Notes: a model not told the origin generated them from the letters alone. DNA of 64,000 nt from Cichorium intybus (GCA_023525715.1 CM042016.1:67022882-67086881); one strand, 5' to 3'. Positions 45,235 to 59,275 are shown, counted from the first letter of the stretch. A program made the numbers and translations.

Positions 45235-48200
45235 CTATTTCTTGTTGTGAGTTTTGTAAACATGCTTCCAGGCTTTTCTCACTGTCAACCACCAGTTGAG
45301 ATAATCTTTCACCTTCTTCTTTTCTTAAGAAGTGTTTACAAAGCAATGGTTCACAAGGCCGATCACTTGTGTAATGGATTCCGAAGGGTAAAGACCTACG
45401 TAATCAAGCTCGAAGAATTTTGTGAATATGGTTTCATTATCATTGGTTATTCCTTTGAAGATAACACCTCAGGGCTTTTCCACGATCTGTCCAGCCTTCA
45501 AATGCCCAAAATTTTCTATTGTTGTTGGTGGGGGTGCTAGTGCTTGTCCGAAGAGTTTTGCCACAGTTATGTCGAACTTGGCAACTCTCAGCAAATAATT
45601 TTTGAAGGAGTGGATGTGATCCTTTGCATATTTGAAGACCGAAATTGACTCGGCTTCGTTCCCGACTGAGTACTTAAGGATATCAAGAAGCACGATGAAG
45701 TCAGTTGGATTCGTTATTGAGAAGTCTGCTATTGTAAATTTTGAATCCCCTTCATTGATACCACGAAGCACAAAGAAGTTAATGTTCTTGAAGCCCACAA
45801 ACGTTTCACCTTCTATGATTGATATAATTTCACAATTTTCTTTTCACTCCATAAATAGTTCGGAGCTTGAATGAACTTTGCATGGAATGCCACCTTCCTC
45901 TTCTTGAACTTAGTCAACTGTTCCTTTGGCACACTCCTTTCAAATTGTAGAAAGGCAAAGGTCTTCGGATTGTAAGGAAGATCAAGTTGACGATCGATGC
46001 TGGTTTTGGTCTCAAAGCTTCGGAGAGGAAGTCTATTATGGACTGTGAAGTCATTGAAGCCAATGGCAGTGATTAGTTCCGCAGTCCAGGTTTGATTTTC
46101 ATGAGCTATGTTGTTTATCATGAGCATATTCTTGTAATCTTCCTCTCTCTCTCTCTTTATGGACTTGCTCGATGTGTGGAGCAATCCTTAGCACGTTGCC
46201 TTGTGGTCTAGAGCTAGAACCCCCTGCCTCAGTTGTTGTTCTGGTTGTGAAGGCAGGACCGACAGTAGAGATGAATGGTATGAAAGGTGGTCTTCCCAGA
46301 GTGGTGGATTGATAAGTGGTTTTTGGTTCAGAGGTTGTTTTTGGTTTGGAGGTTCTTTTTGGTTCGGAGGTTGTTGAACCCAAAGCTTGAGATCCTGAGG
46401 CTGCTGATTCTCCCCCTTGTGAAGGATGGACCAGTTGTCCAGCCTAAGCAATCGCCTGAGGATTTTGTCTGCCAGCTTGAAATGGTTCCATTTTTAGTGA
46501 AACATTGATCATGGGTTGCAGAGTGTTCTTCAACTTTGTAAAAAAATCTGTCAAGATAGCTTGGTTGGTATTTCGTAGTTCGCTGGCAAAAGTAGCGACT
46601 GCGGAAGATGACAGTTCCGCAGTTGGCTCTTCCACACATTTGTGGGCATGAAACAAGTGTTTGGCAAAGCTTGTCTGGTACTATGAGTTAAAGGTTTTGG
46701 TTACATCTTGAAGGTCAGTTAGAGCCTTTGCCACTTCGGAGTTTGATTTCTCCATTTTGTCCACCAATTAGTTGACACTTTTCTCTGTTTGCTCCTGAAG
46801 GAGCCTGTGTCTCTCATCAACTTGTTCAACCACAGTGTTGAACTTCCTTTCCAAAGTACGTTGTACTTCAATCTAATGATCGAGAATACGCTTCTTCGAA
46901 GCCTTGACCATTTCCTCCATTTTGTCAGTCAAGGTCTTTTAAACTTCAGCCATTTGATCCTCAACACTTGCTTCAAGCCTTTTTGTGGGATCAAAGCCAG
47001 TGTTGGACTGGAGAAGAGCATCTAGTTTGCAATTAAGGATCTTGTATTGTTTGCCAAGGATGAAGTCAGAGTCATCAAGGCTATCATCATCATTTTCTTC
47101 TATCATAATTGGTGCCATGTGGAAGGCAGCCACCGCTTCTTCTGTTGATGGAGGTTTTGAAAAAATATTGGATTCAAAATCAATGTCATCTTGGAATGGA
47201 TAGTAAGGAAGAGATGTATCCAAACCCGAAGATGGAATATTTAAAAATGGTTCTGATATGGTGAATATTTGTTGAGATGTTTGAGGGGTAGAGATTGGTG
47301 GTGTTTCAGTGGTGGTAGATATGGGAGGCACATCAGAAGATGAGTTGTGGATGATGGTTGTTTGTTGGGCGGTGGTAGGAGGTGTGTCTGTGGAGGAAGT
47401 AAGTATGTGGTTGGAGGCACATCCGAAGTTGAGATTATAGAGGTAAATGAAGCTATGCTTGGAGGCACATCCGAAGCTGTTGTATGAATTGTTGATGTTG
47501 GTTCGGATGTGGTTGGAGGGGGAGTTGGCGGTCTGGTGACATGAATGGGAGAGGACTGATGTTCCTCCTCTTCTTCTTCTTGAATGTTAGCTGAAGGAGT
47601 CTTTTCTGAATCCGAAGACTCATCTGCCACCAGTAACTTTCTTGTTCTTTTCGGTTGTTTCCTCTTCGGAATTGCTTGCTCCAAAGCCTTTCTTTTCTCT
47701 TCAACTTTCTTAGGACCACTGGGTCCACCTGTAGTTTTCTTTTTGGCTTTGGCCTTTGTTGGGGCTTTGGCTGGTGCAGCTGGTGTAATATTGTGAACTG
47801 GGTAAGGTATTACTAGAGTGTTGTGATAAGTGTTGACTTCATCGCAATCCATAGAGACTTTCACAAGCATCTCTTATGGAATTTGTGCACAAAATTCAGT
47901 AGGGACCTCATGCAATGGAGGAACTGTGATGTGTGTGTATCTCATTTCAAGAAAATCAGGGTCATATACGAACCCTATTTGCTTGTAGTAGGCATCAACT
48001 ACTATCGCCCAAAACCTAGCATTTGAAATTTCAGTCCCCTTCAGAGTATGGTTGATGTGGGAGCAAAAATCAGCCCATATGATTGATGCAAAATCAACCT
48101 TCACATCGAAGTAGATACCATATAGTAGACTCTGGAAGGATTGACTCGCAGAGTCCAGACCTGAAGTCATTCCAGATAAACATCTAAGGAAAATGCTAAA

Positions 48201-48683
48201 GAAATACCTCCATAGATCCGGAAGTTGTTTCTTCTTGAAGTTACTGATAGTCTCCAACTGTGGTTCATAACCCATAGCATTAAACATGTCCACCAGTTGT
48301 TCAGCAGTTGGAATGACTATTTCCTTAGATTTGAAAAAAGGAAGATGAAGAGCTTTAGCAAACTTTTCCTTTTTCAGTTGTACCTTCTTGGTTTTGCCCC
48401 TTGAGTCAATTGCCTTGTAGAATACTGACTTCATGTTATTGTTGGTGTCGAACAGAGCATTAGAAGTATAGTGTGCTCTGTGCACCAAGGCAGCAGGAAT
48501 GGCTGGAGCATATGTCAAAGCGTGACCTAGAACAGATACCTTCAAAAATTCGACAAGTGCGACGATTGGTTGAGGTTAAAGGTTTGGATCAGTGCGAAGA
48601 ACAAGGTTTACAGATTGGTTCTTGAGTACTGGGATTGAAATTGCTTCAGTGGTTTATGAAGATGCTTCAGTTGCAGCAGCCAT
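45235..48683 (-). pseudogene. Env-like ORF of Sirevirus-like element, pseudogene
   Basis: The reading starts MAAATEAS at 48683 and ends near 45235, about 20 bp before the polypurine tract. The N-terminal part (48545-47874; VSVLGHALTYAPAIPAALV, LPDLWRYFFSIFLRCLSG, ARFWAIVVDAYYKQIGFVYD) resembles the 'putative plant transposon protein' family found beside pol in plant elements. A Pro/Thr/Ser-rich, basic stretch follows (KAPTKAKAKKKTTGG), then an acidic part, a helical probable coiled coil (about 46940-46690) and a C-terminal domain (46184-45235). I see no obvious signal peptide or membrane span. Several stops (48653, 48578, 47874, 46939) and at least three frame changes (near 47350, 46150, 45805) make it non-functional. 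Role unknown; 'env-like' describes position only. Confidence 0.65.
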
Positions 48684-50628
48684 TGTTGAACAGACGAAGA
48701 AGATGAAGAGATTTTAGGGTTTCTTGAGAGTAATTTTGCAGAGAGATGTTGAATGATTTGTTCGTGTAAAGAGGTAAACTGAAGCGGTGTGAGGAATATA
48801 TAGTGTTCGTGGTCCCAAGGCCATTTAATGCACATTTGAATTGGTCCAGTAGTGCCAGGACACCTCAGCACCTGCGCGTCCCACTATCCCTGCAAAAGTG
48901 GAAACGTTCGGCTGTCAGTTGCAATGATTTGAAATTGAACCGCCACTTTCCCTCGATCTTATTGTTTTGATTTGCCATGATTTTCTTAGTGACAGCTGTG
49001 TAACAACGGTTATTAAATTCAAAAAAACGTGAAAATCATTTGAGCAATAAATTGACTTCGGAGCTTCGTGGATATTTATGACCGTTATAAGTACTCTTCG
49101 GAGTGGAAAGATAGAGTAGGTATTATGATAAACTACGAAGGGTGTTATTGACACTTCGGATAGTAACATTTGTTTGTAAAGTGTTTGTCAATACACCGAA
49201 GTCCATTTTTTTTCTTAATGTTTTTCTTGAATATTTGGTTTTACTTTTCAGTGATGCATTGTGACATTTATCCTTAACTTCCCCGAATATTATGAAATGA
49301 AGATTTAACAAGTTATTGTTCAGAATCATTCGAATCATGTTGGAAGTCCATTTTTCATTTCAAAGTCTGTTTGATTCAATATCAGTCATGAATGTATAAG
49401 TCTAATCACCCCATTGTCAACTTGATTTCGCCTTTAGATCCAAAGATTTGATTGATCTTTTGTGTTTCAATTTTTTCATACCAAATAATGATAACATCCT
49501 TTGCATTTAAAATTTAAAAGTTTTCATTATTGAATTGAGCATCAGAAGTGTTTTAGAATTTGGATTGACTTTGAATAAACCTTTTTGAAAAACTTATTCC
49601 ATTTCATCAATTGAAGTGTTTGTATACTAAGCTCTGATGACAAGCCTTTGAGCTTTGTACACCACCCCAACTTTATCATTTAAGATAGATTACTTGAAAT
49701 GTTCATATTCTCTACAGGGTACTCAACTATGTTATAGGAGTTCCTTGTATTGTTCTTTAAAATAGAAGAATAAGCCTTTGAGTGCTGATTTATCTTTCTT
49801 TTGCATTCCCTTGTTTATCTTTTCGATTTGTTTGTTGTCTTTGAATCTTTTGACAATTTGTTTTCTGTTTATCTTTCTGAGTTTTTCTTTTCATTTTCGT
49901 TTTAAATGTTATCTTTTCTCTTATGGATTTGCTTATCCGAAGAGTCAAAATTTCACCATTTAGTTTCTTCCTGTGGTGCTTTTTGTTTTGTTTTTTACAA
50001 TCCTTGAGTTTGAGAATCTTCATGTAGCTCAATTTTGAACCATTAATGAAAAGAGTTTTAAATTTCCTTATCAGACAATGTTGGTACTATTTTTGAAGAA
50101 AACTTCAGAACACTTGAGTTATCCTGTGTAGTTTTGAGGCTACATGATTACTTACCAATGTTTCAAATCGATTCCCAAATACCTTTTAGTGCAATAAGGT
50201 ATGATCATCAGAATCTAAAATCAAAGTTTTGTCCTTTAATCAGTTAATTCATGAAAGGAAGGTTAAACTTTCTCACTCATGCACTAAAAATTGTGTTTTG
50301 AACTTTAAAGTGTTTGCAAGTAATTTTGTTTTTGATTTTTCTTTGAAACAACCTTTTATTAAGAGATTACTTATCCTTGAGATACGAAGTCAAAAGATGT
50401 TTCAAAATATTTTGACATTTATGACAATTTTATTAACTAGAATTGTGTGATCTGAGGTGCACCGAAGTAACAGAAGGCTTTGGAACACTGCGGTGCAACA
50501 TTTGTTGTTTGACTTGTTTTACTCTGATGTACTCCGAAGCGATAAAAGTCTTCGGAATGCTGCGGAGTATTATGAAATTTTTGTTTTGTATTTGAAACGA
50601 CTAAGGAAAGAATAAGCAAATCTGAGAT
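48684..50628 (-). other. Spacer between pol and env-like ORF
   Basis: About 1.9 kb of AT-rich non-coding DNA in the Sirevirus-like element, with scattered CCGAAG/CTTCGG motifs shared with the rest of the element. No ORF of note. It probably contains the leader or promoter for env-like expression, but nothing specific is visible. Confidence 0.6.
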
Positions 50629-52286
50629 TTATTGTAGGGTGGATCCATCAATCATTCCAAGTCCACGAACTATTCTTGTGAATGCCTCTTCATTTAGAGC
50701 CTTTGTGAAGATGTCTGTCAGTTGTTCTGTTGTGTGAACAAAGTGCACCTCAATATTCCCCTCCTCAACATGACTTTTGATGAAGTGATAGTGAAGAGCT
50801 ATATGCTTCGTCTTGGAATGTTGAACAGGATTGTGGCATATACGAATTGCACTTTGTGAATCACAAAACAAAGGTATTTTTCTCATGTTAATGGCATAAT
50901 CTTTTAGTTGGCTTTGGATCCAAATGATTTGTGAGGTGCAAGCTGCAGCTGCTACATATTCTGCTTTTGCTATGGAGATAGAGACACAAGTTTGTTTCTT
51001 AGATTGCCAGCTGATTAGCTTTCCATCAAGGAATTGACAACCCCCCGAAGTGCTCTTGCGATCAATAGAACATCCACCAAGATATGAGTCTGAATATGCT
51101 TGTATGTAGAAGCCTGAGTTTGCTGGGTACCACAAGCCATAAGCAGGTGTGTTGTGAAGATATCGAAAAATTGTTTTAACCGCAGCCAAATAAGGTTCTC
51201 TTGGGTCAGCCTGGTATCTTGCACAATTGCAGACTGCAAACATGATATCAGGTCGAATGCCTGTGAGATAAAGTAATGATCCGATCATGCTTCGGTATGT
51301 CTGGATGTCAGTCTTCGGTTTATCCAATGAAGGATTTAACCTTGTACCTGTAGGCAAGGGAAATTTTTCTTTGGAACAGTTAGTCATTCCGAAGCGTTCA
51401 AGCAAACTCTTCGTGTACTTTTGTTGATTAATAAACATTCCCTCCTTAGATTGTTTTATTTGTAATCCAAGAAAGAAGTTAATCTTTCCCATTGTACTCA
51501 TATGAAATTTACTTTTCATGAGTTTTTCAAAGTCTTTTGTGAGATTGGGGTCAGTGGATCCGAAGATTATGTTATCCACATAAATTTGGACCAACATCAG
51601 ATTAGATCCAACTTTCTTTCTAAAAAGTGTTGGATCCACTGAACCCTATTTGAAATTTGATTCTTTTAGAAAGTTTGTCAAGGTCTCATACCAAGCCCTT
51701 GGATCTTGTTTTAAACCATAAACAACCTTGTCTAACACATAGGAATGGTTGGGATGTTCTTTACTTTCAAAACCATGTGGTTGATCAACAAAAACGGTTT
51801 CCTCGAGATCACCATTCAAAAAAGCACATTTGACATCCATTTGATAGACATCAAAGTTTTTATGTGCAGCATAAGCTAAAAATATCCGAACAGATTCGAG
51901 TCTGACAACAGGAGCAAATGTCTCTTCGTAATCAATCCCCTCCTGCTGACAATAACCCTTGACAACCAGCCTTGCTTTGTTCCAAACCCCATTGCCTTCA
52001 GTGTCTAGCTTGTTTCTATACACCCATTTCAGACCAACAATTGAAGCATTTGCAGGTTTTGGAATTAGCCTCCAAACTTTGTTTCTTTCAAATTCCTCTA
52101 ATTCCAACTGCATTGCTTCAATCCAGTCAGGGTGATCAAAAGTATCCTTAACATTCTTAGGTTTAACCTTGGAGATAAAGACATTAAACATACACAACTC
52201 CGAAGTTTTGTTTAGATCAAGTTGTTTTTGGTGGAGTTGTGCACGAGTCAATACTTTATCTTGAACGTTACCGATGACCAGAGATG
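50629..52286 (-). pseudogene. Sirevirus-like reverse transcriptase and RNase H
   Basis: 3' part of pol. 52251-51646 holds the RT N-terminal half (VGLKWVYRNKLDTEG, QMDVKCAFLNGDLEE, VVYGLKQDPRAWY). A TAG at 51646-51648 interrupts, and 51639-50629 continues in the same frame with the RT active site changed from YVDD to YVDN (MLVQIYVDNIIFGST). RNase H follows, with YSDSYLGGCSIDRKSTSG (second acidic residue lost) and IAKAEYVAAA (usual TAEAEY, Glu to Lys). Three catalytic acidic positions are altered, so it cannot be active. The 5' continuation is at 60068. Confidence 0.9.
52282..52286. repeat. Target-site duplication of Copia B (left)
   Basis: AGATG, repeated exactly at 60068-60072 on the far side of Copia B. 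Confidence 0.95.
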
Positions 52287-53067
52287 TGTTGGATTAGGTG
52301 TCTAAGCCATGACTAATAATTAGTATTTACCTAATTAATAGAAGCACGGTCCATTTGGGTTGCCCTCATGGCTGGAGGTTTGGTAGAAAATTCGGTAGAG
52401 AGAAAGGTTGATTTATTATGGGATTAATAAATCAACAGGAATTAAATATATGGTTTATTAATATATTAAAGTGATAATATATTAATTAGAAACTATATTA
52501 ATTAATTAGGAATTAATCCAGAATTAATTGGATTTAATTTGGGGATTAAATTAATTAATTAAAGGTGCAGGGACTAAAACTGTAATTATTCAATAGTTGA
52601 GTAAGTGACAGTGGGAGTGACCGGTGGATTTCGATTTCTATATATGGTATATAGAAATTTCGAAATTGATATATAGAGGATAAATAGGAGTTTGAATTAT
52701 AAGATAAAAGGTTTATCTTATTTGAATTCAAAAAGGTTTATCTCTAAGGTTTATCAACTGGCCATTTGAAAAACTATAAATAGGGGTTCCCAGGCACCAC
52801 ATTGAATTCACCATTCTCATATACTATCTCTGGATTTTCGATTTCCTCTCCTCTCTGCTTAGGTGTGACTTTCATTTGAGGCAGGATAATTTTGCAGCTC
52901 AGCTTCCAGAAAATTCTAAAAGGTTGGTTTTTCTAATTTTATTATTTTAGTCAGTTTTATTATGGCCTTTAGGTTTTGTTATATGTTCAATTAGAAGAAA
53001 ACATAGATCCTAATAGGTTGCATGTGAACTTAGGTTATTTAGTTCATGGTTTGCAGAAAACCTTTTA
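52287..53067 (+). repeat. Copia B left LTR
   Basis: TGTTGGATTAGGTG start. The end AAAACCTTTTA is a mutated form of the right LTR's AAAACCTTTCA. TATA-like CTATAAATAGGGG lies at about 52774. Confidence 0.95.
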
Positions 53068-53068
53068 G

Positions 53069-53081
53069 TGGTATCAGAGCC
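53069..53081 (+). promoter_or_regulatory. Copia B primer-binding site (tRNA-iMet)
   Basis: TGGTATCAGAGCC, one base after the left LTR. Confidence 0.93.
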
Positions 53082-54420
53082 TGTTTTGTTTTCTTGTTGA
53101 ATTGTTATAACTGTTTTAGGGTTTAAAGCCTATAAACCCTAATTTTAAATGTGGATCGATTTCTAGGATTAGGGTTTTGGAAACCCTAATCCCCCCTTGC
53201 TAATTTCGAAAATTGTAATTAGGGTTTTAGGAGGTTTTTCTATTTTTGGTAACTTTATTTGTTAATTAAATGGATAACCTTAAACCCCATTATTTGAAAT
53301 CGATTTTTAGGGGGTTTAGGATAGGTTTTAATTAATTTGATTAATTTGGATAAACCTATCTTCATTTGAATTAATTTAATTAATTGTTAATTAAAAGATA
53401 ATTCAAAAGGGATTTAATTAATTTTAAATTGTCGAAAATTAATAGAAAAATCCAGAAAAATATTTTAAAATGTTTAAAATATTTAGATTTAATTAATTTA
53501 ATTAATTGGTAATTAAAATTGATTAAATCGAATTTAAGGTTTAATTTAATTCAAAATTTAATTGTTAAATTTGGTAAAATTAAAAGATAAACCTTGAATA
53601 TTTTAAAGGGTTTTAAAATACATCTTATATATGTTATTAAAAGTTAATACTATATATATGAGATAAATTCGGTTAGTCAAATCAATAGTAGGCCTCATTC
53701 ACGAAGCTGGTCTATAAAGTAGGTATAAGGGTATAAGGAGACTACCTATAAAATGGTAGTCTAATGGGTGAACACTCTCACCCACTGCTCGCCTGATGTC
53801 GTTAGCCGAACGAGTTTGACAGAACCACTTAATCATTAAAAGTATAATGATCAAATTACTAGAACCTTTACACAAAATCCCAATCTAGTTACTTTAGGAA
53901 AAATGTGAATTTGATGCTACCCCATGAAATTGCACATTGCACTTTATGAAACTTTGGTGGAGCGTGTGTGGTTTACCAGCACACTAATGGGGGTTCATAA
54001 AGAGTGGCAATGGGTGTCTCGGGTGTTATCATTGTTGATGGAGCATGTGTGGTTTACCGGCACATCAATTTGAGATGATAATGGACCCCGAGAGTACCAT
54101 GCTAATTTGCATGGTTATTCACACCCGGTTTGTGATCCTCGCATCCCAGTCACAAACGGTGGGGCATATCCGAGATTAAACATGCTATTGAACAGTTCAA
54201 TATATCTCAAAAGAAACTAGGAATTCCATTTATAATAAGATTATTTTTTCCTCGGTGGAATTGGCTGAATCGTCATTCGCCTACCTTTATAAAATTTGCT
54301 TATAGATTACGGCATCCATCTTCTATGTTGCAAATTGTTATAGTTGGATCCTAGCCTTATTTTATATTGGGTTATTATAAGGACCGACAAGTATCTAATT
54401 AAACTTACCTTCTTTTATAG
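53082..54420 (+). other. Copia B 5' leader
   Basis: 1.3 kb AT-rich leader matching that of element A. Contains two copies of a GTGTGTGGTTTACC(A/G)GCACA stretch (about 53965 and 54045). No gene. Confidence 0.8.
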
Positions 54421-57400
54421 ATGTCTGCTGCTGACCCACTCTAACTCCAGTGTTCCCTCTATCCTCTCACTGTGTTCCAAGGTTCAATTGAACGGGACAA
54501 ACTACAATGACTGTATTAGAAACACCAATATGGCTCTGAGGTACGAGAACAAAGAGTATGTTCTCGAGACTGAGCTTGTCGATGTTGACCCTGAAACTGC
54601 TACTCCCGAGGAAATTTCCTCGTACCAAAAACATTCTGATGATGCGACCAAAGTGGCCTGCATCATGATCGCCACAATGAACCCCGAATTGCAAAGGATA
54701 TACGAAGCCTACTGGCCCTTCGAGATGCACAAGGAGCTTGCAGAAAAGTTCCGCAAGCAAGAGCGCATCGAGAGGTGCGAGGTGGTCAAGGACTTCACGA
54801 ACAGCAAACCTAAAGATGGAGAGTCCATCTGCGCTCATGTGCAAAGAATGCAAGGTTACGTGGAGCGGCTTAGAAAACTTGCGATGCCTGTACCGGAGGA
54901 GTTGGCCGTTGACATAGTGCTTAACTCCCTACCGAGTTCTTATGACCAGTTCAGGCTGGCTTATCATTTGAACAACAATCAGGCTAACCTGACTGAGTTA
55001 CATCGCATGCTTCGAGTTGCTGAAGACGGGATGAAGGGTAAAAGTGTACCCTCGGTTAATCAGCCCGTCCTAGCCATTGGAAGTGGCAAAGGAAAGAAGA
55101 GGAAGGGCCCTCCTAAGCAAAATTGGAGGGAAAAGATTCAGGTCGGGTCGTCAAGCAATCGCTCGAGAACCAAGTCTTCCCAAATTCCTTGTGTGGCCAA
55201 CCCCGATGAAGCCATCTGTTTTTACTGCAAAGAGAAGGGCCATTGGAAGAGAAGCTGCCCCAAATACTTGCAGGATGTCAAGGATGGGAAAGTAAAGCCA
55301 TCGACAGCAGGTATATACACTATCTCTAAAAACTCACCATCTTCTAATTCTTGGGTCCTTGATACAGGATGTGGTTTTCACATTTGTTCTGATCTGCAGG
55401 GCCTAAAGGAAAGCAGGGAGGTGGAGCACGGTAGACTGAACTTGATCATGGGCAATAGGAGATCGTCCCATGTTACCAAGATCGACGTTTACAGTTTAGT
55501 GCTTAGTAGTGATGTTAGTATAGAGTTAATTAATTGTTGCTATTCGCCAGAAATGGCAAGAAACATTATTTCATTTCACGCATTGTTCAGACAAGGATTT
55601 CAATTTTCTTTTGATAATAAAATTGGTTCAATTTCTGTTTTCAAAAATGGTATTTTGATTTTTACTGCTTATCCTTGTGATGGTGTGTATGAAACTGTTG
55701 AATGTGTTGACAATTTAGGACATAGTGTAAATTATATTGATTCTACTAGTGGTGTAGAAAAGGCATGTCTGTGGCATAGTCGGCTCGGGCACATCAGCAA
55801 GAAACGCATCGCCCAACTCCAAAAGGATGGAGTGTTGGAATCATTCGACCTCAGGTCGGATGATGTATGCGAATCTTGTCTGTTGGGCAAGATGACTAAA
55901 TCACCTTTCAAAGGGTCTTTTGAAAGAGGTGAGGGTCTGCTGGACATCATTCACACGGATGTGTGTGGTCCATTCAGATCAACCACAAAGGATGGCACGC
56001 GGTTCTACGTGACTTTTACCGACGATTTTAGTAGATACGGTTATATCTACTTGATCAAGCACAAGTCGGACACCTTTGAAAAGTTCAAAGAGTTTAAGAA
56101 TGAGGTAGAGAATCAATTAGGCAGGAAGATAAAGATGCTCAGGTCCGACAGAGGCGGAGAGTATCTAAGTATCGAGTTCCTAGACTATCTAAAGGAATGC
56201 GGAATAGTTTTGCAGTTGACACCTCCCAGGACACCACAGTTCAACAGTGTTGCGGAGAGGCGCAACCGAACCCTGTTGGACATGGTTCGTTCCATGATGA
56301 GTCGAGCTTCACTTCCCATTCACTTCTGGGGGTATTCCTTAGAGACTGCCGCCCATATCCTCAATCTTGTCCCTACTAAAAAGGTTGGTAAAACACCTCA
56401 TGAGATGTGGACGGGGAAAGTTCCCTCGTTGGCACATATCAAAGTCTGGGGTTGTGAGGCTTTCGTTAGACGAGAGACTCAAGACAAACTTACAGAAAGA
56501 AGCGAAAGGTGTTTCTTCCTTGGTTATCCCAAACAGTCATTTGGATATCTATTCTACAGACCGAGCGAGGACGTGGTCTTTGTAGCTAGACGAGCGGTCT
56601 TTCGAGAGAGAGAGCTCATATTCAAAGAGGACAGTGGGAGTACCATTGATCTGGAAGAAATTCAAGAGTCATCAGATGACGCAACCTTAGGAGAAACTGG
56701 CAACCAACATGAGGAAGAAGTTCCTGTTGGTCCGACAGATGTATCCTTACCTCTTAGGCGTTCCGGTAGGGTTAGCATGCCACCCGAGTCTTATGGGTTC
56801 CATATAACTTCGGATGGGGACACGTTTGTCAGTGATAGGACGCTGATAAATTTGGATGAACCAGCTAACTACCAGGAAGCAGTGGCGGGCCCTGAGTCTG
56901 CCAAGTGGAAAGAGGCCATGGATAGCGAGATCAAGTCCATGTATGACAATCAAGTTTGGAACTTGGTTGACAACGTACCGGGGAAAGACAGTCGGGTGCA
57001 AATGGATCTTCAAGAAGAAGACCGACATGGACGGAAAGGTACACACTTTCAAGGCAAGACTGGTTGCAAAGGGCTTTACTCAAACCCTAGGGGTTGACTA
57101 TGACGAGACCTTCTCACCAGTAGCCAAGATAAAATCTATTAGGATTATGCTGGCCATAGCTGCATTTCATGACTATGAAATTTGGCAGATGGACGTCAAA
57201 ACCGCTTTCCTTAATGGGAAGTTGACTGAGGATGTTTACATGAATCAGCCAGAGGGTTTTGTCGATGCAAAGTATCCTAATAAGGTGTGTAAACTTGAGA
57301 GATCAATCTACGGGTTGAAGCAAGCTTCTCGCAGCTGGAATCTTTGTTTCCATGAGAAAGTCAAAGACTTTGGCTTCTCTAGGAGCGAGGATGAGTCCTG

Positions 57401-58436
57401 CGTATATGTCAAGGCTAGTGGGAGTATAGTCACCTTTCTGGTGCTGTATGTCGATGACATACTGCTCATGGGAAACGATATTCCAACCTTGCAAGATGTC
57501 AAGGCTTGGCTTGGGAAATGTTTCGCCATGAAGGACCTAGGAGAGGCTGCCTATATTCTCGGGATAAGAATTTTGAGAGATAGGAAGAAGAGTCTGATTG
57601 GACTTAGTCAGGGTACATACTTGGAAAAGGTACTGAAAAGGTTTAGTATGGAAAATTCCAAGAAGGGAGAGCTACCTATCCAAAGTAATGCAAAATTGAG
57701 TAAGACTCAAAGTCCGAGTACAGACAAAGAAATAGCTGAAATGAGTCGGGTACCTTATGCTTCGGCTGTAGGATCGATCATGTACGCTATGACGTGTACT
57801 CGCCCTGACGTGGCCTTTGCTTTAAGCATGGTCAGTCGGTACCAGGGTAACCCTGGAAGGGCGCATTGGATAGCTGTGAAAAATATACTCAAGTATCTGC
57901 GAAGGACAAAGAACATGGTGTTAGTCCTCGGTGGCAGTGATACCTTGAGAGTTGAAGGATATACAGATGCCAGTTTTCAGACGGATAGAGACAGTGGTCG
58001 GTCTCAGTCGGGCTGGGTATTCCTTTTGAACGGTGGAGCAGTTACTTGGAAAAGTTCCAAGCAAGAAACAGTGGCTGATTCTACGTGCGAATCAGAGTAC
58101 ATAGCAGCAAGTGAAGCGTCAAAGGAAGCGGCTTGGCTGAAGAACTTTATCGGTGACCTTGCAGTAGTCCCGAATATTCAGGAGCCCTTGGAACTATTCT
58201 GCGATAACGAAGGTGCGGTCGCCTTGACAAAGGAACCGCGAGATCATGGAAAGTCCAGACATATCGACAGAAAGTACCACTACATAAGACATAGGGTAGA
58301 AGAAGGTCACCTCCTTGTAAAGAGGGTATCATAGGAAGATAATCCTGCAGATCCCTTGACAAAGGCTCTGAGTAGGATTAAGCATAATCAACATGCTAGG
58401 AGCATTGGATTAAAAGATGATATAAAGTTTATATAA
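54421..58436 (+). pseudogene. Copia B gag-pol polyprotein, nearly intact
   Basis: Domains in order: gag (KVQLNGTNYNDC), CCHC knuckle CFYCKEKGHWKRSC near 55217, protease WVLDTGCGFHIC near 55354 with catalytic DTG, pre-integrase LWHSRLGH and CESCLLGK, integrase (DVCGP near 55962, SDRGGEY near 56146, AERRNRT near 56250), RT (QMDVKTAFLNG near 57187; YVDDILLMGND near 57447), RNase H (YTDASFQ, ESEYIAAS, HIDRKYHYIRHRV) and the end near 58436. Breaks compared with A: an 11 bp deletion just after the ATG at 54421, so the long open frame (54344-57097) starts upstream in a different frame; a 2 bp deletion near 56981 in the RT N-terminal region (after VDNVPG); and TCG to TAG at 58332. Recently disabled. 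Confidence 0.93.
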
Positions 58437-58439
58437 ATT

Positions 58440-59275
58440 AGATAGGTTTCGAAACTTGTAACAATGTATTGTATTTGACTTTTGAGATTTAATAATAGAG
58501 ATTTATTAATGAGTAATGGTCTACTACATTTGTCAATTCTTTATCATTGTGTTTCATTTTGCATGTTTTACTTCCTGAATAATTGGATTATTCAAATATC
58601 CACAGTCGATTACACTTTTGGGAGTAAGTGTGAAGCAAGACTGTCATGAATTGGTAATAGATTGTCTAAGGAGTTAGACATTGCAATTGGATTGCTGAAC
58701 CATTCGTGAGTACTTGGAAATGGAGATTTGAGTATTGGATAAACCCGCGCTCAATGTGTTGCTTCATGGATTATATCACGAGCAATATTGAGACGATAAT
58801 ATCTTTTGATCTTTAAGCTAAGACATATGAGTTATGATTTACTAAGACGGTTGTTCATTAATAATACGAAAACGCATCGGTAACTCGGTGTTATAAAACG
58901 TATTGTTGTGAGTAATTTGTCTGGTAAAAGACATAAGTATATGAGTCAAAGCTTATTCGTCCCTTGACCCTAACGGGGAACAGATATCTGTAGGCCTCTC
59001 GATGAATTTGAAGTTGACTAAAATGGTTGGCCAACCGGGACTAAAATTGGTAGTCTAAGAGTCATATGCAAATCGGAAATCGAGGAACAGTGAATCAGAC
59101 CAGGATTGATTATATCCATGTCTTGAGTCTGAAAATATCTTGTTGGACGGAGGATCATCTGATTACTTATCTATGGACCGGACTGATTAGATCAGAGTTT
59201 GGCATTGGTTTCTAAGAAGCTACAAGTGCTAATTAATTAGAGGTTAAATCGGTAATTATAGTCATAGACTTATCC
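58440..59275 (+). other. Copia B 3' untranslated region
   Basis: Non-coding stretch between pol and the polypurine tract, matching 1317-2152 of element A in the inverse orientation. Confidence 0.8.

Noticed and set aside
54344..54420. Use of the ATG at 54344 as the true gag start of Copia B
   Set aside because: The upstream sequence is leader, and element A shows the true start at the position matching 54421. The long frame arises from an 11 bp deletion.
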